A stretch of 64,000 bases of DNA. Source: Oenanthe sinensis. Its lineage: Eukaryota; Streptophyta; Magnoliopsida; Apiales; Apiaceae. The number at the start of each line of letters is the position of its first letter. The stretch's first letter is position 1. Both the position numbers and the translations under genes were made by a program. Location of the stretch: the NCBI GenBank assembly GCA_028671895.1, contig CM053794.1:41742501-41806500 (forward strand). The letters are read 5' to 3'. The notes under the pieces are model-generated. The model had not been told where the DNA came from. It saw only the letters and a list, made by a program, of their open reading frames with translations, and ran no database searches. Of this stretch, positions 63,776-64,000 are shown piece after piece.

Positions 63776-64000
63776 GTATAATCAATTCAATACTCTTTCT
63801 CTTTGCCTTTTATTTTCATCTCTTTTCATATAATACTCCTGCATTGAAATATCTTACTTCTCTGTTTTCTCGTTATTGCTGCTTTCTTGCCGATTTTTGT
63901 TTATTCTTTCTTGTGTAAGCATGCCACTGAAAAACATAGTTATATGAATAATTATCTAACTGTTGTGAGACATATATATTCATAGGCTCATAGCTGGTTG

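Noticed and set aside
1..64000. tRNA, rRNA, snoRNA, known microRNA or CRISPR array
   Set aside because: None could be recognised by eye; a dedicated covariance-model scan would be needed to exclude tRNAs and snoRNAs.

Overview
The window is nuclear DNA from a flowering plant, almost certainly a eudicot. Genes are split by many short GT-AG introns, the intergenic DNA is very AT-rich, and the proteins are plant-type: a TTL-type TPR/thioredoxin-like protein, a CRPK1-like receptor-like cytoplasmic kinase, a pollen Ole e 1 protein and a mitochondrial ALDH2B. I cannot name the species. Exon coordinates below were worked out by hand from splice sites and reading-frame continuity.

Layout. 881-4261 (+) is the 3' two-thirds of ALG9 (ER mannosyltransferase). 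6302-9942 is a complete hAT transposon with 12-bp inverted ends, an 8-bp target duplication and an open 816-aa transposase whose start codon is split by an intron. It sits 142 bp upstream of 10084-11657 (+), a BCS1/AATP1-like AAA-ATPase that carries a one-base frameshift. 12487-13117 (+) is a secreted pollen Ole e 1 protein. 14810-18663 (-) is a complete 11-exon mitochondrial aldehyde dehydrogenase. 20860-27586 (-) is a broken PRP31-like splicing-factor gene. 33744-37004 (-) is a complete 7-exon TTL gene. 37.3-54.9 kb is a gene-poor AT-rich stretch. 56014-58593 (+) is a complete CRPK1-like kinase. From about 62.7 kb (+) an unrecognised gene begins and runs off the right edge.

The accessory content is mainly small transposons. 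They include PIF/Harbinger-like MITEs with 3-bp target duplications, a CACTA-like MITE, hAT-like non-autonomous elements with 8-bp duplications and arrays of short subterminal repeats, and foldback elements. The most unusual locus is 25062-26937. It is a miniature LTR retroelement (TRIM-like) with three short LTRs, tRNA-Met-type primer sites and polypurine tracts. It carries two pieces of an ABCF1/GCN20-like ATPase gene in permuted order and is inserted, with a perfect 5-bp target duplication, into a coding exon of the PRP31-like gene.

The cellular genes do not form a pathway; they are unrelated housekeeping, stress and secretory genes. From memory, ALG9 and CRPK1 also lie close together on Arabidopsis chromosome 1, so part of this order may be ancestral.
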